A DNA stretch of 64,000 nt from Aphrocallistes beatrix (GCA_963281255.1 OY725494.1:248001-312000), one strand, 5' to 3'; shown: positions 19,295 through 31,645, counted from the stretch's first letter. Translations and numbers: made by a program. The notes: a model not told the origin generated them from the letters alone.

Positions 19295-22200
19295 ATGTCA
19301 GTTGTCCTTCTCCCAGAAGATGAAGATATCATGGTGAGTAGCACACGAAGCATCACTCGACCAAATTCCATTCCCTCATCAACGAAAAAACGCACGAACA
19401 GTGAAGATCCAACATCTCCCGTTCGCACGCCTAACAAACTGATCTGTGAGAAGATTGTGATTATGTATGATGAGTGGTTTAAAGGTGGAGACCCAGTTTT
19501 AGGGAGGAAAACTTTTTGGGACGAGTTTTTCTTGTTGAAAGCTAACCCCACTCATTTGGAGAACTTGATCAATCATATGGAATGGGAGAGGTTGCTGGAT
19601 GTACAGACTGTACTTCAGCTTCTGTTCAAGCAGTCAGCTGTTGTGATACACTCATCCAGGTCTCAGATGAGTGAGTTTGTGTAGAGCTACAGAGGGTTTA
19701 TGATCAATAGGATATGTTTTTTTAACCAGTCAACTCGTACCACTACCAAAATAAAATGTACGATTTCTATACCGTAAACTAGGGCGACTTTGGCCCTAAG
19801 AGGTGACTTTGTCCCACAATAACAATTTTAATAAAATATACTCAAACTTGGAAATATTGCAGTTTAAATATCTTTGGATAGATTGAGAGATTCATTCAGC
19901 AAATTATCAATGTGATTACATTGATTCATAAGTTTGAGTATATTTTATTAAAATTGCTATTGTGGGACAAAGTCGCCCAGTTTACGGTAGCATTTTGGAT
20001 GAGATATCTGTAAGAACACAGTGAAAATAGGGATTCTGTTGACTTACGAGTTGGCATGTGGTATCTGTTGACTGGCATTCTTTTTTAAGGGCAATCTTGG
20101 TGTAAAAATGACACCACGATTCAGATTTTTTCGGTAGTAAATTTCATATTTTTTCGATGGTTAACACCACGGTTAAGCTGAGTTACACCAAGATCTCAAC
20201 CTTCAAAAAAATCTTGCAATAGGAAGTAATGTTTTTATCGAAATTGGCTTGTTTATGGGCAACTTTCTATTCACATTCTCAAATCCTTTTTATTTCCACA
20301 GCACAGCGTAATCACATTCGTACTTTCAATGCGTTACAGACACTCTGCATTCTAATACGAGCTTCTTTCAAGAAAAAGGTGTCAGAATTCGCATGTGATC
20401 CTCTCACACTCCTGTTATCCCCTCAGGGAGATGACTGTACCATGAAAGAGTTGATTGAGGATATGGGACGGCTGGTTACGGACCAATTCCCAGTTTCTAT
20501 CAAGAATCTCTGTTTCAAGCTGATGCTACTCATGCTAACAGCTGACCAAGATGTGAACGAGAATTCACTGCTGCCATTCTTTATGGTTAATTCTGTATTC
20601 GAAGATTTGAAGGTATTTATTTGAAACTGTATATTTTGATCAGAAAATATTTGGAATTTTTATCTGAAATGTGGAATTTCAATATTAATTAATACAAATT
20701 CGACATTTCTGATCAAAATTCTACATTATTATTCTGGCAAACAATTTGTATTGTTACTCCTATCTTGTGTGCCAAATGGAATTTATTTGCCAAAAATGAC
20801 CAAATCATACCAGAAGAGACCAGAGTGGGAAAACAATAGGTGCAAAAAAATCTTTTTTTCGACTGAAAAACTCAACAATGAAACAATTATTTGCAATACA
20901 GTCGACTCCGCTTAATATGGTCACATCGGTCAGAGGACATTTTTCCCCGATTAAGCGGAGAACCCTATTAAACGAAAATATTTTGTATTAGCTTCTATGT
21001 ATGAGAGCTATTCTGGTCCTACCAAAAGTGGCCCGATTAAACAGTGACCATATTAAGCGGAGTCGTCTGTATTCCCCATTCAACGCAAACGAATATTCGT
21101 TCTGAAACGAACGAATATTCGGTATATTCGTTCCATTCCTTATAAAACCCATGCTCTAGCAAATCCTGGCACGAGCAGACCTAACAGAGAAGCACGGCTA
21201 CGATGCAGTCCTCATCCTCACTCTCCTCCTCAGCTACGAGAAACACGACCTCTCCAATCCATACGTCATTAAGTTCAGCCTGCTGGATGACATCTTAGCT
21301 CTCAATGGACTTGGCTGTGTCATCTCTTCTGCACTGAAAGAGCACATCTCTCTGGAAGAGAAGATGCTGGAAAAGAGACAGCAATCGACTGGCGTTATGT
21401 CTAGATTAGGTATTTTAACCTAAGAAAACCGAAATGTACCACAGTGGTACAACTTTATGGCTTCTTTCCCATTGAAAATGGCTGGAGACATCCGCGATAT
21501 CGCGAGTTTTCGATCATCTAGGGTTAATGATCCTTATTTATCTTTTTTTTCGTTCGGCTATACCTAATTCCCGAAACAGGACGAGATAGGTAAGATTATC
21601 TCACTTCCTTCCCGTCCCGGAGATTAGGTATCTTAACTCGTCCCATCCCGGAAGTTTGCATTGCCTTTTTTTCTCCATTTATAATAAACAGACTCCACAT
21701 TTATGTAATTTCTCCGTCTAAAAGGATTTGGTGGTAGAATTTATGTAGTTATTTTTTGAGAGGGGTAATCATAGGCGCCAAGTGTGGGTACCTGTGGGGG
21801 GCCGTGGAGCTGGGCAATGGAGTAGTGGAGGAAGCTGTGGTATGGCAGGACTCCACACAAACTTATAAGTTACTTACAACTAAACCCCAAAATTATGTTA
21901 ATTGAGTCTAAATATATATCCCAATTACATTTTTCTTCCATTATAGTCAGAGATTTTCTTTTCCCTAGGTAACAACAATAGCTGTAAATCGATATTTCAG
22001 CATCTAAGATTTAAAAATTTTTCCGTCGCTCGCTTTTGCCCCCCCCCCCCAGGTTTTATTATATTTTCCAAAACTTGGCGCCTATGGGAGTAATATTATC
22101 CTCTGACTATAATTCCTGATTATAGAAGGTTGGCTTATGCAGATTCTATAGTATAAATGTTGAACTTCCGTGAATTGTTTCGCTCGGTATCAAATAATTT

Positions 22201-23916
22201 TAAAAATCTCTCTTTCTACCAACCATTTTAGAGTACACTATCGATAAGTTATCTCTTTTCACCAAAAAATAGGTAACGTAAACTGGGGCGACTTTGGCCC
22301 TAAGAGGTGACTTTGTCCCACAATAACAATTTTAATAAAATATACTCAAACTTATGAATCAATGTAATCACACTGCTAATTTGCTAAATAAAACTCTCAA
22401 TATATCCAAAGGTATTTAAACTGCAGTATTTCTAAGTTGGAGTATATTTTATTAAAATTGATATTGTGGGACAAAGTCACCTCCTAGGGCCAAAGTCGCC
22501 CCAGTTTACGGTATGCCTAATTTCCGGGACGGGATCCCGTCCCGTCCCGTAAATTAACCCCCAAAAAATAAACTGATAAATATTTTAGAACCCAATCTCT
22601 TATTTAATTAAAAAATTTTTTTAGGTACTTACATCGGCAGTTTCGTCCCTGGTCCAACCAGTGAGGATCTCCAGTTAGGCAGAGGTCCTTCCTTCTCTTC
22701 AAAAACGAACGACGCAGTCCTATTAGCAATGTACGAGGCAGTACATCTCAATAGGAACTTCATCTCCATTCTCACCACTACAAACGATGCGCTAGCACAT
22801 CGGCACTCACTTTTCGGAATGCAAGGCCCAGCCGTTGAAGCGGTTTTTGATAATATTTTGAAATCCGTGACACTCCTTGACCACAATTCAACTCCTAACA
22901 CCCCTACTAACGACCCAAACACACCCACCCAGGCTCCAATCAATCTAATGGGGACTTTTTTAACCTATTCATCCCTGGTCTTTTTGCAGATAAATCATGC
23001 TTATGATTGGTGCGAACGAGCGACCATTTGCCTAACAATTCTGATTTGTCTAACAGAAGACCATTACGCAGGTTCTATCCTTCATGATCCCAACCTACCC
23101 TTCCCTGTTAAACTCTATAAGCAACCACAATTGGTTTCCAAACGGCCCATTTCCTTTCCAGGTAACGATAATGCGCGGAATTTACCACTAGCTGGACACA
23201 TCCTTGACCTGATGTCAGAATTTATTCGTGGACAGTTACGCAAAAGTCTGAATCACAAACTCTGTTTGAAATGTTTGGGTGTTATACATCGCTTGATTTG
23301 TTTTCAGAATCGAAATTGCATTCGGATTGATTATCATTGGTCTGACTTATGGCTGGCGCTCTTTACTCTGATGCGATTTTTAATCGGGCATGAACATTTG
23401 TTGGTCTCGCGAATGGATATTATGTTAATCGTCGATCGCATTTTGGTTATTTTTAATATGTTTATCACTTATGGAGATACTTTCTTGTCCAGTCCGAATA
23501 TTTATGATGAATTGTACTATGAGATAATTCGCGAAAAGGATGCTTTCGAAAAGATTGATGAACTTTTGAAAAAGAGATGTCAAGAATTCGCGAATAATGT
23601 TCCTCGAGTTACCGAAAGTTTACACAATCTGATTTCAATTGTGCGGTATTTTGTGCCGAAAATTGATCGATTTTCGCTGGAAAATGAAATGTCTTCTTTA
23701 ACCAGCGAGAACGTGATGAGTGTTATAAAAACGAATTATGAATCTTTGACTTTAAAACTTCAAGAAAATTTGCATAATTATGAGAGATTCGATGAGAAAG
23801 ATGAAAAAAGCTACTTCACACACTTAGTTCGCTCTATAGCAACCGATTTCCAGTTAAGAATTTCAGTTCAAAACATTTCACAAAAAAGTTTGGTCGAAGA
23901 ATTAGATCAAAACTAA
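19295..23916 (+). CDS. ARMH3: Armadillo-like helical domain-containing protein 3 (C10orf76 orthologue)
   Basis: Four exons with GT-AG introns and consistent phase: 19295-19670, 20302-20612, 21160-21409, 22625-23916; about 742 residues. It matches ARMH3, a cytosolic Golgi-associated protein that works with PI4KB and GBF1. Landmarks: EKIVIMYDEWF with FWDEFFLLKANP near the start, then NALQTLCILIRA, EKHGYDAVLILTLLLSYEK, YEAVHLNRNFISIL, CLTEDHYAGSILHD, NMFITYGDTFLSSP with YDELYYEIIR, and the final YESLTLKLQENLHNYERF region. The start is taken at MSVVLLPEDED; the frame is also open to a Met at 19148, but that extension is not conserved in type. The exon 1 donor at 19671 is needed to keep phase; the nearer GT at 19660 would bring in a stop. 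Confidence 0.95.
19771..19988. mobile_element. TA-flanked MITE in ARMH3 intron 1
   Basis: Inverted termini ACCGTAAACTAGGGCGACTT and AAGTCGCCCAGTTTACGG, with long inner arms AATTTTAATAAAATATACTC. Second copy at 22275-22512. Family not identified. Confidence 0.87.
20899..21069. mobile_element. Tigger/pogo-like MITE in ARMH3 intron 2
   Basis: Termini CAGTCGACTCCGCTTAATAT and AAGCGGAGTCGTCTG, TA-flanked. Confidence 0.9.
21560..21665. mobile_element. GGGACGGG-family MITE, diverged copy
   Basis: Units of TCCCGTCCCGGAGATTAGGT type in ARMH3 intron 3. Ends are worn and no target duplication is clear. Confidence 0.65.
21770..22086. mobile_element. hAT-type MITE in ARMH3 intron 3, 317 bp
   Basis: Inverted ends CATAGGCGCCAAGT and ACTTGGCGCCTATG, with flanks GGGGTAAT and GGAGTAAT (8 bp, one mismatch). 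Contains a C homopolymer near 22040. Confidence 0.85.
22275..22512. mobile_element. TA-flanked MITE in ARMH3 intron 3
   Basis: Second copy of the family at 19771-19988, termini AACGTAAACTGGGGCGACTT and AAGTCGCCCCAGTTTACG. A short GGGACGGG-family remnant follows directly (22513-22555). Confidence 0.87.
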
Positions 23917-24438
23917 CAGTTTTGTGTGTTTCCTTTTGTTTGTTATTTCTATCTAAAAAATAATTGTCTATATTAGAATATTCATTGTGTTGTGTTTGCT
24001 TGAGAAAATTCAATTTTTGACTATGATCAATTCAACTTTTGAATTCTATTGGTAATTTTTTTAATGAGCCAAAATGTACATAACGAGTACTATTCTCGAT
24101 ATTTTGCGAAAGAAAATTTTATCTCTAGATTAAGAGGTGATTTTTTCGGAATTTTTGCAATTTATAAAGAATGGAAATGTGGAAATGACTTTTTTAGATT
24201 TTTATTTTATCTATTTGATTTTTGTTTTTACCACATAAGTTTACTGAGGCTCATCTACAGGTTTCTCGAGAGAACTTTTAGACCCCTTTGGTTTCAATTT
24301 CAACCTCCTTATATCGTGTCCACGCCCCTGAGTAACCATATACAAATTGAAACAATGCATAAGACACTGATTGAATTTTAAAGTTATCACATCAACCATT
24401 CTCACACTACGTTATAGTCCTCATGTCATTCCATGAAT

Positions 24439-24635
24439 CTAGTCCAGTAACTGATCAGGAGTTTTTCCTTCTTTATTCTTGACATTCTTATCAGCTCCTG
24501 CAGTGATCAATACTTGAATCAGGCCATGGCTCGTTAGCTCACAGGCCACGTGTAAAGCTGTATTCCCTCTCTTGTCCTAGTATAAACAATTAAAAAATAT
24601 AAGACTTGAATTTATGATCAGATATACAAGTATAT

Positions 24636-24673
<38 letters not shown>

Positions 24674-26021
24674 GTATAGATTAGCCCAGTGGTTCCCACC
24701 TGGGGTCCATGGGCCCCTTAGTGGTCCACAGAAGATATCGGGGATCCACAGAATATACGAAAATTGCTAGGTCCACAGCCAAAAAAGGTTGAAAACCGCT
24801 GGATTAGCCGGTGATTTTAAAAATAAATATTTTCAAGATTTAAAAAGTGAATTACGTAAGTACGTTTTATCAGAATATCCATAAATTTGGCTTTAAAACA
24901 GTGGTAAAGGTGATTTGTAACGTTTGTCTCCAGTTAATTACACTAAAATAAGTACTATTGAGTTTCGAGATATGAATTTTATGTGAAAAAGCCGTGTTGT
25001 ATTGTATGGAGAAAAGAAGAAATTAACGGACGAAAAAAACCCTCTTGATTTTGTGGAATATTTTCACCTTGACTCACCTGTATATCCAAATCTACATTCG
25101 CTTGTATCAATGCTTCTACAATCCCAGTTTTCTCCGTGGACACAGCTCTATGCAATGGAGTTATCCCGTACTTGTCAGTAGCATTGACATCAGCACCATT
25201 AGCTATGAGCAGTTTAGCGATGTGGATTCTGTTCTTAGAGGCAGCATAGTGCAGGGCAGTTATACCGCTGTGGTTCGCTTGTTTCGTCTCTGCTTTGTTT
25301 AGTACTAATATGTTTACAATGTCAACGTGACCAGCAGAGGTAGCTATCATCAATGGAGTCCAACCTTTGGAATAGTAAGGTGTTATGCATCAGGGAAGCA
25401 ATACAAATGTGAGTGGTTTACTGTTAAAAAAAAGTCAAATTCTGGCAATGAAGTGGGGGTTGTCTTCTATAGATGTCTCTAATAGCAAGTTATTTTCGCG
25501 ACTTATACATTCTTTAATATATAATGTTAGTTCATTCGTTCCCGCAATAGTATTAATTAAGTGAAACCCACTGTTTGAAGGATTTATTATAGAGTGAGCC
25601 AAAAATAATGATCCATCTAGTTTCCACATTCATACTTGCCAACTGTCTCGTTTTTGTCGGGACGTCCCCGCTTTTTCGGATAATAATGTCCCTCGAAAAC
25701 GTTCCAAAAAGTGGAATTGCCTGTATGTATGTACATTATTCTTCTATACGTATGTAGGTAGTTTGTTTTTGGGAATACAAAAAAGATTATAAGTGAATCG
25801 TTGGATGTACCTGCATCATCTTGCTCATTCATCTCAGCCTGCTTTTCCACAAGATATTCCACCACATCCCTCCTCCCAGAAGAACAAGCCCAATGAATGG
25901 GAGACCTCTCATTGCTATCTCTCTTGTTCAGAAACTCCGGTTTCTTGTCTATCGAATTGATCAGCTGTTCTAGTTTCCCTTCATATGCGAAGTTACAAGT
26001 GTCCAAATCAGAGGCTGTCAT
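24439..26021 (-). CDS. PSMD10: 26S proteasome non-ATPase regulatory subunit 10 (gankyrin)
   Basis: Three minus-strand exons with GT-AG junctions: 26021-25811, 25364-25078 and 24576-24439, encoding about 211 residues. The product is a run of ankyrin repeats in gankyrin order: CNFAYEGKLEQLINSI, SPIHWACSSGRRDVVEYLVE, then WTPLMIATSAGHVDIVNIL, ITALHYAASKNRIHIAKLL, ITPLHRAVSTEKTGIVEAL and NTALHVACELTSHGLIQVLI. Gankyrin is a chaperone for the proteasome regulatory particle that binds the Rpt3 ATPase. The start MTASDLD aligns with the animal N-terminus; an in-frame Met at 26081 would add 20 residues. It is head-to-head with TBC1D31; the 542-bp spacer probably holds both promoters. A hAT-type MITE with a perfect target duplication sits in the last intron. 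Confidence 0.93.
24687..24801. mobile_element. hAT-type MITE in PSMD10 intron, 115 bp
   Basis: Ends CAGTGGTTCCCACC and GGTTGAAAACCGCTG, with a perfect duplication GATTAGCC (24679-24686, 24802-24809). A TA microsatellite precedes it at about 24635-24670. Confidence 0.94.
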
Positions 26022-26563
26022 TTGACTTTTCGATCGTGTATAGCTACGAATAATGGTTAAGTCAGTAATGAATGATATCATTCACTTATAAATAGTTTCG
26101 TTGTGCAGGGGCGTGGACACCGGGTGGACTGGGGGGGACATATTTTTTGGCTCATATACAGGTTTCTCTATCCACCCCTTAATTAAGGGAGCTGTTAGCC
26201 CCCTTTATAGTCGTGTCTACGTCCCAATTGTGCTACTTAATTTAACAAACAAATCTTAGTATAGACACGTTCCGAGGCGAACTAACATACTGTTCTAATA
26301 CTTTGTCATATAAATTCGTTTTTGGCTCTGAAATTAATAATTTGGATATTTGAAATATTTCATCGGCCGGCGAGCATATCCATGGTCGGACATTTACGTT
26401 TTTGATCGTTAATTTCTCAATCCCGATTATACGTACGTACATTGTATAATTAGTTATTATTTGTAGTTTGGTTCTGTTAGAATAGTTTCACTTGTCCATC
26501 AACAAATTATACAACTAACGTATGGTATGTTCTGTAATATTAATTCTTTAATATTTCTTTAGC
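26022..26563. promoter_or_regulatory. Divergent PSMD10/TBC1D31 intergenic region
   Basis: 542 bp between opposite start codons, the only place for both promoters unless 5'UTR introns exist. Part of it (about 26106-26225) looks like a degraded mobile element beginning GCAGGGGCGTGGACACC. No core motif can be named with confidence. Confidence 0.55.
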
Positions 26564-29500
26564 ATGGCACAGCCATCTTGTTCCATTGTCCATCTCCAAC
26601 AAGGCACAACACAAGATAAACCTAACAAGCTCCTACAGATCTCACACAAAAGGTGTCCTGAAGCCAATAAACTAGCCTTTCATCCTGACCCACATGGATT
26701 ACTATTTGTAATCTGCCAAGGAAATTTCAACACCGCAATGAATGGTGCTACACTCTCCCTTCCATCTGTCAATACTGAATACATACCCACCCACACGCGT
26801 TTATATTCCAATCCAAGTTTCCTTTACGCTTCTTTCAACAGTACAGGAGATGAATTTTGCATCGCAGACCAATCGAATAAACTTTACATATTTTCCTTAC
26901 TACAAAATCGATACTATTTTTTCACATCAACGCCCTCAACTTGTACTGCATTATTATGGAACCATATTTCCGATGATGAATTGTATGTAGCACTTAGTGA
27001 TTGTTCACTACGTGTTTATTCCATCAAGGACGCGAAATTTATCGCACAACTTGGTCGTAAGGACAAGATTACAACCAATTCCTTCTCCTTACACCCATCT
27101 GGTTGCTACCTCTTGGCCACTACAAGTCAATTCTGCACCGTTTGGGATCTACGCACCTATTCAAAAGTCCGTTCTCTGAGTGGTGGTGAAGGTATTGGCC
27201 TCAAAACAGCATTCTACATTCCGATCTCAAGTTTGATTTTCACCTGCTTCCGGGATGATTCAATTCACACCTGGCATAGCTTATCATTCGAGCATCAATA
27301 TAAGCTACAGCTACCTCCTCTTATACAGGATACTCGGATGGCTAAATTACGCTGCCTTGCAGTGTCCCTGGATGGGAATTTGCTAGCTGGGGCTGGCAAA
27401 GATCCATATCTCTATATTTGGAATCTAGAAAACCAACAGCTTATAAAGCTACTGGAGCTACCATCCAAACACGGCATTGCTTCCATAAAAAGTATGGATT
27501 TTTTGTCGCGAAATTTCGATGGTGGCTCTAGTAGCTTTTTAGTTCTTTTAGGTCAAGATGGTAGACTACGAGTTATCAATATAATCACGAGTGAGATTGT
27601 AACGGAATTGAATTTCCGTGACCCGAGTGGGAAAGAGAACAATTACGAATCTATTCTCCGTTTCGTTTTGAGTAGAGATGGTGTGTATTGTCTCTGTATT
27701 ATGGAGTCTGGAATTGTCAGACTCTATGATATGGAGACAATAATTGAAAATAAAAAGGTTGTGTTTCAAAAAGTGAAAGAAAATGCTGATAAGAGTAAAC
27801 TGAAAGGAGAAAAATCTGGAAAAGAAAAAAACAATCAAGAGATTGATATTTGGAAAGTGAAAGAGAACTTGGATCATTTGGACCATTCACATCAAGAATT
27901 TCATGACCCGCCTCCACCAATTAACCTGGATACTTCAAAATTAGTTGGAATTGTGAAGGAGTATGGTGAATACCCACAGAAATACAGAATGTTCATTTGG
28001 AAGCATATTCTCAACCTTCCAGAGAATCGATCATCCTACATCGCCTTACAAGATATGGGAGTCCATGACGCTTGGAAAGATTTACACCTCAAATACCCGA
28101 TAAAAAGCAGAAAAATTCTCCGCTCACTTGAAAAATGTGTCAATGCCCTGTCACATTGGACCCCACTATTTGCTGAAGTATCCTACCTCCCCGAATTCAT
28201 CTTCCCTTTCGTGAAAATGTACCAGAATAATTCTCTACTGGCATTCGAAATCTCTGCAACTTTGCTCTTAAACTGGGCACAACTATGGTTTGAATTCTAT
28301 CCAAATCCACCCATTAATATCCTAGCTTTAGCTGAGAACATTTTAGCTCATCATGATAGCACTCTACTCAAACACCTCCTAACATACAATATTACAAGCC
28401 AGAATTATATCTGGCCACTTTTACGCACTGTCTTTTCTGAAGTTTTCGACAAGGAAGACTGGCTTCGTGTGTGGGATAACGTCTTCAGTCAACCACCAGG
28501 CTTTATCATTTATGTCGCAATCGCATTTCTGAACACCTGTCGAAGTACCATCATGAAATGTAATAGCCTTGAAGCTCTGGATATTTTCTTGAAACAGAAA
28601 ACCACTATTTCCGCTACTAAAATCATGAAAGAAGCTTATCGATTCAAAAACTCGACCCCTTCCAAACTTTGTCCAGTTAAAAACCTGCCACACTTCACAC
28701 CTTTATCTTCACCCGTTTACCCTGTTTTTGATAAGTACCCTATCTTCATCGTGGATTATCAGAAAAGAGAACGTGAGAGAATTCGCGAAGAGGAGATGTT
28801 ATATTTACAGAATAGACAATCTACAATAGAACTTGAACAATTGCGCCAGCGACGAAAAGCTCAACTCGAAGCTTGGGCCAGTCAGCAACAGCAGTTAGTT
28901 GATGCGGAAGGACACCGGAAACAACTTTTAAAATTAGAAGATGAGAAAGTGAGTGCACAGCGGAAGCGAATACAAGCTTTGAATCGTGAAATGAAAATAA
29001 AGGAACTGAATATTCTAGACGGGGTGAGAGGTAAATTTATGGATCATATGCTTGTACAGAAGGAACAGGAAGTAGCAAAGTTGGAGGAAGAGTTAAAGTC
29101 GCGAGTTCTCGCACGTGATGATGAAACTAAGGTAGCACTGGCTGAGTTGGAAGTTTGGCAATTGGATATTGAATCGCGAAAATTAGCACTTGAGCAACAA
29201 TTAGCCTACGAGAACCAAACTGCTTTGAATAAAATGCAATTTAAAGCCAACTTAAATTCTGATAAATCAGAGTTAGAACACAGGAATGTGTTAAAAAACG
29301 TGTTGGAATTGCCGCGATATATCGTCGAAGATATTCAAGAAAATGACGCTGAGATTGCGCAGACTGAAGCCAAGTTGGCTAGCAAAGCATTGATGGAAGA
29401 AGCTGAGAAAATCACTTCAAAATGGGATGACGATGTTCTCGATCATAAAAATCTGTTAGAACAACAAGCACAAAATACGAATTTATTAACTGAACAGGTT

Positions 29501-29725
29501 AAAGAGGCTCAAAATAAATTGAAAGATGAACTGTTAAAAACCGCAACTGATGATGTAAACTCGTATGGGTCTTCTTCCATTGATCTAAGTTCATTCTCTC
29601 TTTCAAGGAGCAGAGAACTTGTTGACTTGTCTGAAGCGAAATTTCTTCACGAGATTAATAGGACCAGACATAAGATCGTGTCTGGTGCGAGATCTAGCAG
29701 TAAAGATAGTTCTAGTGAGCATTAA
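26564..29725 (+). CDS. TBC1D31: TBC1 domain family member 31 (WDR67)
   Basis: Intronless frame of 1053 residues, close to the usual length of about 1066. N-terminal half: WD40 repeats (about residues 20-400; for example CTVWDLRTYSKVRSLSGG and LAGAGKDPYLYIWNLE). Middle: a TBC domain, about residues 450-680, opening with EYGEYPQKYRMFIWKHIL and including FSEVFDKEDWLRVWDNVF. C-terminal third: long Glu/Lys/Gln-rich coiled coil (about 725-1000). TBC1D31 is a centriolar-satellite protein needed for ciliogenesis. The TBC part seems to lack the canonical catalytic IxxDxxR arginine finger, as expected for a non-GAP member; this was read by eye. It shares a divergent promoter region with PSMD10. A single 3.2-kb exon is unusual beside spliced neighbours. 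Confidence 0.95.
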   Translation: MAQPSCSIVHLQQGTTQDKPNKLLQISHKRCPEANKLAFHPDPHGLLFVICQGNFNTAMNGATLSLPSVNTEYIPTHTRLYSNPSFLYASFNSTGDEFCIADQSNKLYIFSLLQNRYYFFTSTPSTCTALLWNHISDDELYVALSDCSLRVYSIKDAKFIAQLGRKDKITTNSFSLHPSGCYLLATTSQFCTVWDLRTYSKVRSLSGGEGIGLKTAFYIPISSLIFTCFRDDSIHTWHSLSFEHQYKLQLPPLIQDTRMAKLRCLAVSLDGNLLAGAGKDPYLYIWNLENQQLIKLLELPSKHGIASIKSMDFLSRNFDGGSSSFLVLLGQDGRLRVINIITSEIVTELNFRDPSGKENNYESILRFVLSRDGVYCLCIMESGIVRLYDMETIIENKKVVFQKVKENADKSKLKGEKSGKEKNNQEIDIWKVKENLDHLDHSHQEFHDPPPPINLDTSKLVGIVKEYGEYPQKYRMFIWKHILNLPENRSSYIALQDMGVHDAWKDLHLKYPIKSRKILRSLEKCVNALSHWTPLFAEVSYLPEFIFPFVKMYQNNSLLAFEISATLLLNWAQLWFEFYPNPPINILALAENILAHHDSTLLKHLLTYNITSQNYIWPLLRTVFSEVFDKEDWLRVWDNVFSQPPGFIIYVAIAFLNTCRSTIMKCNSLEALDIFLKQKTTISATKIMKEAYRFKNSTPSKLCPVKNLPHFTPLSSPVYPVFDKYPIFIVDYQKRERERIREEEMLYLQNRQSTIELEQLRQRRKAQLEAWASQQQQLVDAEGHRKQLLKLEDEKVSAQRKRIQALNREMKIKELNILDGVRGKFMDHMLVQKEQEVAKLEEELKSRVLARDDETKVALAELEVWQLDIESRKLALEQQLAYENQTALNKMQFKANLNSDKSELEHRNVLKNVLELPRYIVEDIQENDAEIAQTEAKLASKALMEEAEKITSKWDDDVLDHKNLLEQQAQNTNLLTEQVKEAQNKLKDELLKTATDDVNSYGSSSIDLSSFSLSRSRELVDLSEAKFLHEINRTRHKIVSGARSSSKDSSSEH

Positions 29726-30869
29726 CTTATTATCCACATTCACTTCACTTAAATATATTCCTACATACTAAACTTAAGTGTTTTTAATTAATGAATATCT
29801 ATGCAATTTAGGTTTAAAATTCAAAAATTAATCGTAACGAGAAATTACTGTGTGAAAATAATAGCTTTTGAGAAGGAATAAACCCTGAGTTAGACTTGGA
29901 GTATTTTCTATTTATAGTAACTACCCTGCCTTTATGCGACTTCCCCGCCTAAAATAACGACCAGAAATGAGTAAGCAACATTCTTAGGTGTAGAAGCGGG
30001 TTTTAATCATTCGAATTTTTGATACTTTTACCTGGTGGGGGGATCCATTCAAGTTGATTGTGATTGTATTATCAAATGAGCTCTTATTATACTACCTTTG
30101 ATTCAAATATGAACTCCTCCTCGAAAATTTTTTATTTTCTAGTGTAAAAAATGTGACAATAAAGTTATAATTCTGTGAAAAGTTACATTCTTCTGAGATT
30201 CGAATTTACGCGAGTCACAAACAAACTGCATAGATAAACATATTTTCTGCTCAGTTCCTTGGATTAATTCCATATAAAATGTATTATTAATGAATTCAAT
30301 TAAATCACATAAATATAAAACCATTATGGCAATTTGACAAATACTTGTACATTTCAGCACTACCATGAAACTTCTAAAATCATCATTAAGTTTAATACGA
30401 AATCTTCAAACGCATTTTTATATGGGCAAAATTAATTACTTAAAAGGATGGAAGCATATCAGATATTATTGCCACCAATTCGAATATGAATTATAACTGC
30501 ATATAAAATTTGATATCCAACTATCAGTACAACTATAATTTGATGAAAGTTTATTGCTGTGTACGAAGAAAATGCATGGTATCTCGTGCCATCAGTATCA
30601 ATCATGTTTACGCTATACACTTATGACCCTCAGCGATTGCATTTTTCACGATACGATACTGGTAATATTTGATACCGTGTTATAACCGAATTGCCAGATT
30701 GTAGGAAAGTAATTGAACCTTTGAATTATTATTAGTTTACACTGTACACAGATTGAAAAATTATTCCGTATCAGTGTATCAAAATTGCCCAATACCACGC
30801 TATAAAATTTTATTTTTTATGATGGAATTTGCAGAGCAGAGGGATCTATATTTTACAATAATTGATATA

Positions 30870-31022
30870 CAGTCGACTCCGCTTAATAGGGTCACTTTTG
30901 GCAGGACCGGAATAGCTCTCACACATATAAACTAATACAGAATATTTTCGGTTAATAGGGTTCTCCGCTTAATGGGGCAAAATGTTCTCTGACTGATGTG
31001 ACCCTATTAAGCGGAGTGACTG
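30870..31022. mobile_element. Tigger/pogo-like MITE
   Basis: Termini CAGTCGACTCCGCTTAATAG and AAGCGGAGTGACTG, TA-flanked. Confidence 0.9.
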
Positions 31023-31488
31023 TATATACAGGAATTCCATTACGTACATTTAGTAACCAGGGTCCGATAATAAGCCATTTTTGTCTAACCACTCAAAGTT
31101 GTGGGCCGCGAATCCAAAAAGAATTCCATACATTCCAACTTGAGCCGTGCTAAAAGCTGGACGCGGCTTTGAAGGACATGGCGTATGCAATGGAATAATA
31201 TTATACATGAATCCCCAAAATCGGGACATAGTGAAGAAATTTCATGTAAAACGGGACACTTGTGAAAATTAGCTAAATAAAAGGGTGAAAAAAGCGAATC
31301 TTCTGAAAACGGGTCAGTTGGCATGCATGGAATTCAGTAAAATTAACTTTCATCAGTAGATTCACACAAATATAATGAGCTATTCTTGGAGACCTGATTT
31401 AAAGTGGAAGGCATACTTAAACTTTAGCGTCTTTGGTCGCTCGTTCGAATAGGATTTCTCAAAGTTAATCCTAGGAACCATTTATATA

Positions 31489-31645
31489 CAATCGGGACAA
31501 CCGCTTAATTGGGACAAGTCTCCAGGAACGGAATGGTTCCCATAGATAGAATTCTAATACTAAATTTCATCGGTTAATTGGGAACTCCGCTTAATCGGGA
31601 CAAAATATCCGGGACCAAAATGTCCCGATTAAGCGGATTCACCTG
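31489..31645. mobile_element. Tigger/pogo-like MITE, worn left end
   Basis: Left CAATCGGGACAACCGCTTAA, right CGATTAAGCGGATTCACCTG. It ends 117 bp before the NDUFB9 start. Confidence 0.85.

Noticed and set aside
24049-24381. 110-residue frame after ARMH3
   Set aside because: AT-rich composition giving Phe/Tyr runs, no recognisable domain, and its 3' part overlaps a degraded mobile element.
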